Assembly: GCA_964618955.1 (NCBI GenBank)
Contig: CAZUBO010000023.1
Span: 1 to 9,035, forward strand
DNA from: JAKLIH01 sp964618955
GTDB lineage: Bacteria > Patescibacteriota > Minisyncoccia > UBA6257 > JAKLIH01
DNA length: 9,035 nt
Direction: 5' to 3'
The notes beneath the pieces were generated by a model, which worked only from the letters and a program-made list of their open reading frames with translations, was not told the origin of the DNA and made no database searches. This document shows positions 8,367-9,035 of the stretch, piece after piece; the stretch's first letter is position 1, and each line of letters starts with the position of its first letter. The position numbers and the translations under genes were made by a program.

Positions 8367-8667
8367 ATAATCAATTTTTAAATTTTATTAAAATCTGACA
8401 AGTTTTACCCATTCTTTATTTATCACCAACGAAATAAAACAACGAGGGTCGACCTAAAACCCATATTATTGCAAAATCAAAAAACCGCAGTTAAAAAACT
8501 ACGGTTCTTAAATTACAAAGTTAAAAAACCTGTCAAATATTGTATCTGATTAAATTCAAAGTTAATTAAATTTATTAATTTCTCCATCACAACAATAAAT
8601 TTACTAAAACTTTTTTAATTCCAAAAATATTATAATAAACTTTTCATCAAAAGTCAATAGCAAGAAA
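8367..8667 (-). other. Intergenic region between the toxin gene and the membrane-protein operon
   Basis: These 301 bases hold no credible coding frame on either strand. The only firm element is the terminator at 8479-8506. A promoter for the membrane-protein/giant-protein operon should lie between 8367 and 8478. The best -35-like hexamer is TTGTCA on the minus strand (near 8398-8403), but 17 bases further only AAAATT is found, so I do not call it. A short GC-rich palindrome GGTCGACC lies at 8447-8454 and could be an operator or chance. The stretch 8507-8667 is plain AT-rich sequence and serves as the 3' untranslated region of the toxin gene. Confidence 0.6.
8479..8506 (-). terminator. Intrinsic terminator of the AbiEii-family toxin gene
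   Basis: On the minus strand AACCGTAG pairs with CTGCGGTT (8 bp, one U-G wobble) around TTTTTTAA. A T-rich tract follows directly. The plus-strand reading lacks a T-tract, so it acts on minus-strand transcripts. It sits about 160 bases after the toxin gene's TAA and insulates the next operon. Confidence 0.8.
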
Positions 8668-9035
8668 TTATTCAAAATTTCCCTCTTGAATATTCTTTAA
8701 TAACAATTTTAAATAAAACAAAGTTTCGATCTTCATTTTTGCTCTAGCCGAGTCTTTTTGGCTTTCAGTCAATAATGCGCCTAAACCATCCAAAATATTT
8801 TCTTCTTTTAATAATTCTAGTTTTTCTATACTTTTAATTACAAAATCTTCAAAAGAAAGACCTGTTCTGTTCTTAATAATTTCTTCATTAATTGGTCACA
8901 TTTTTTGCAAAAAGAAACGAACATCATATATATCTCGGCTTGTCTTTCCAATCCTCTCATACATAGCAACTAACTTATTAGCAACCATATCTTCTTTAAT
9001 CATAACATTCATGGGAATTCCCATATATGTCATTC
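8668..9035 (-). CDS. AbiEii/AbiGii-family nucleotidyltransferase toxin, C-terminal part (N-terminus outside window)
   Basis: About 121 residues are visible, ending at TAA 8668. The visible part matches the C-terminal half of AbiEii-type (DUF1814) nucleotidyltransferases. VANKLVAMYER then SRDIYDVRFFL gives the conserved KL...R...RD..D pattern, followed by MWPINEEIIKNRTG and the helix ILDGLGALLTESQKD. The Trp in WPIN is coded by UGA (8896-8898), at a position that I recall as Trp in relatives, which is useful evidence for the recoding. Family members are the toxin half of type IV-like toxin-antitoxin or abortive-infection systems. They transfer nucleotides to an RNA target and are usually preceded by an AbiEi-like antitoxin, which would be outside the window. 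The catalytic nucleotidyltransferase motif (GGT...D.D) is also outside, so activity cannot be judged. No partner gene follows. Confidence 0.8.

Noticed and set aside
8447..8454. GGTCGACC palindrome as an operator
   Set aside because: It is only 8 bases and single-copy, with no promoter clearly placed around it. It could be chance.
8367..8667. tRNA or other structured RNA gene in the largest gap
   Set aside because: No cloverleaf, CCA end or long paired region is visible apart from the terminator hairpin.
1..9035. UGA read as glycine (translation table 25)
   Set aside because: UGA sits at aromatic positions of known motifs (NEIAWMG, FSWD, WPIN), and UGG-Trp alone would leave nearly Trp-free proteins. 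Gly codons GGN are already plentiful at true Gly sites.
1..9035. UGA as selenocysteine
   Set aside because: There are 37 sites in five unrelated proteins without any consistent downstream hairpin or redox context.

Overview
This is an AT-rich window in which every supportable gene lies on the minus strand. The central fact is that UGA is read as a sense codon, almost certainly tryptophan. Read with UGA as stop, the window looks like a field of broken fragments. Read with UGA as Trp (as in translation table 4), it resolves into five clean genes: two very large secreted proteins (771 and 1366 residues), one 184-residue membrane-anchored protein, and two genes cut by the window edges. I count 37 in-frame UGA codons and 7 UGG codons. 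All four stop codons inside the window are TAA. Trp fits better than Gly because UGA falls on positions that are Trp in known families: the NEIAWMG opening of lamin-tail domains, the SW of a fibronectin-III-like strand, and the WPIN motif of AbiEii-type toxins.

The organism is most likely an uncultured, reduced-genome bacterium. Lamin-tail domains, poly-Thr linkers, small CN..TWQC cysteine modules, Zn-phospholipase-like secreted proteins and AbiEii toxins together resemble the Patescibacteria/CPR. The best-known UGA recoding in that group (Gracilibacteria, Absconditabacteria) is to Gly, not Trp, so a Trp reading would be notable. A Mollicute-like host cannot be excluded from sequence alone. 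No gene has a visible Shine-Dalgarno sequence; all four internal starts follow A/T-only leaders.

Layout, in the direction of transcription (high to low coordinates): (1) 8668-9035, C-terminal end of an AbiEii-family nucleotidyltransferase toxin, followed by a good intrinsic terminator at 8479-8506. (2) 7812-8366, a small signal-anchored protein, then after 29 bases (3) 3682-7782, a 1366-residue secreted protein with a Zn-phospholipase C/P1-nuclease-like domain, a Thr/Lys linker, a lamin-tail domain, a Thr/Ser linker, a second lamin-tail domain, and a C-terminal part with a fibronectin-III-like module between two similar beta-rich segments. (4) 1196-3511, a 771-residue secreted protein with its own near-consensus promoter, a Cys module, Tyr/Thr/Pro repeats, a coiled coil, a possible inactive gingipain (C25)-like domain and a C-terminal Ig-like domain. 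It ends one base before a perfect 38-bp palindromic terminator. (5) 1-1094, the N-terminal part of a Cys-rich secreted protein with its own promoter.

The window therefore looks like a locus for extracellular or cell-surface proteins built from small folded domains on Thr-rich stalks, next to an unrelated toxin gene. How the proteins cooperate cannot be read from the sequence. Attachment to, or degradation of, host material is a reasonable guess only.
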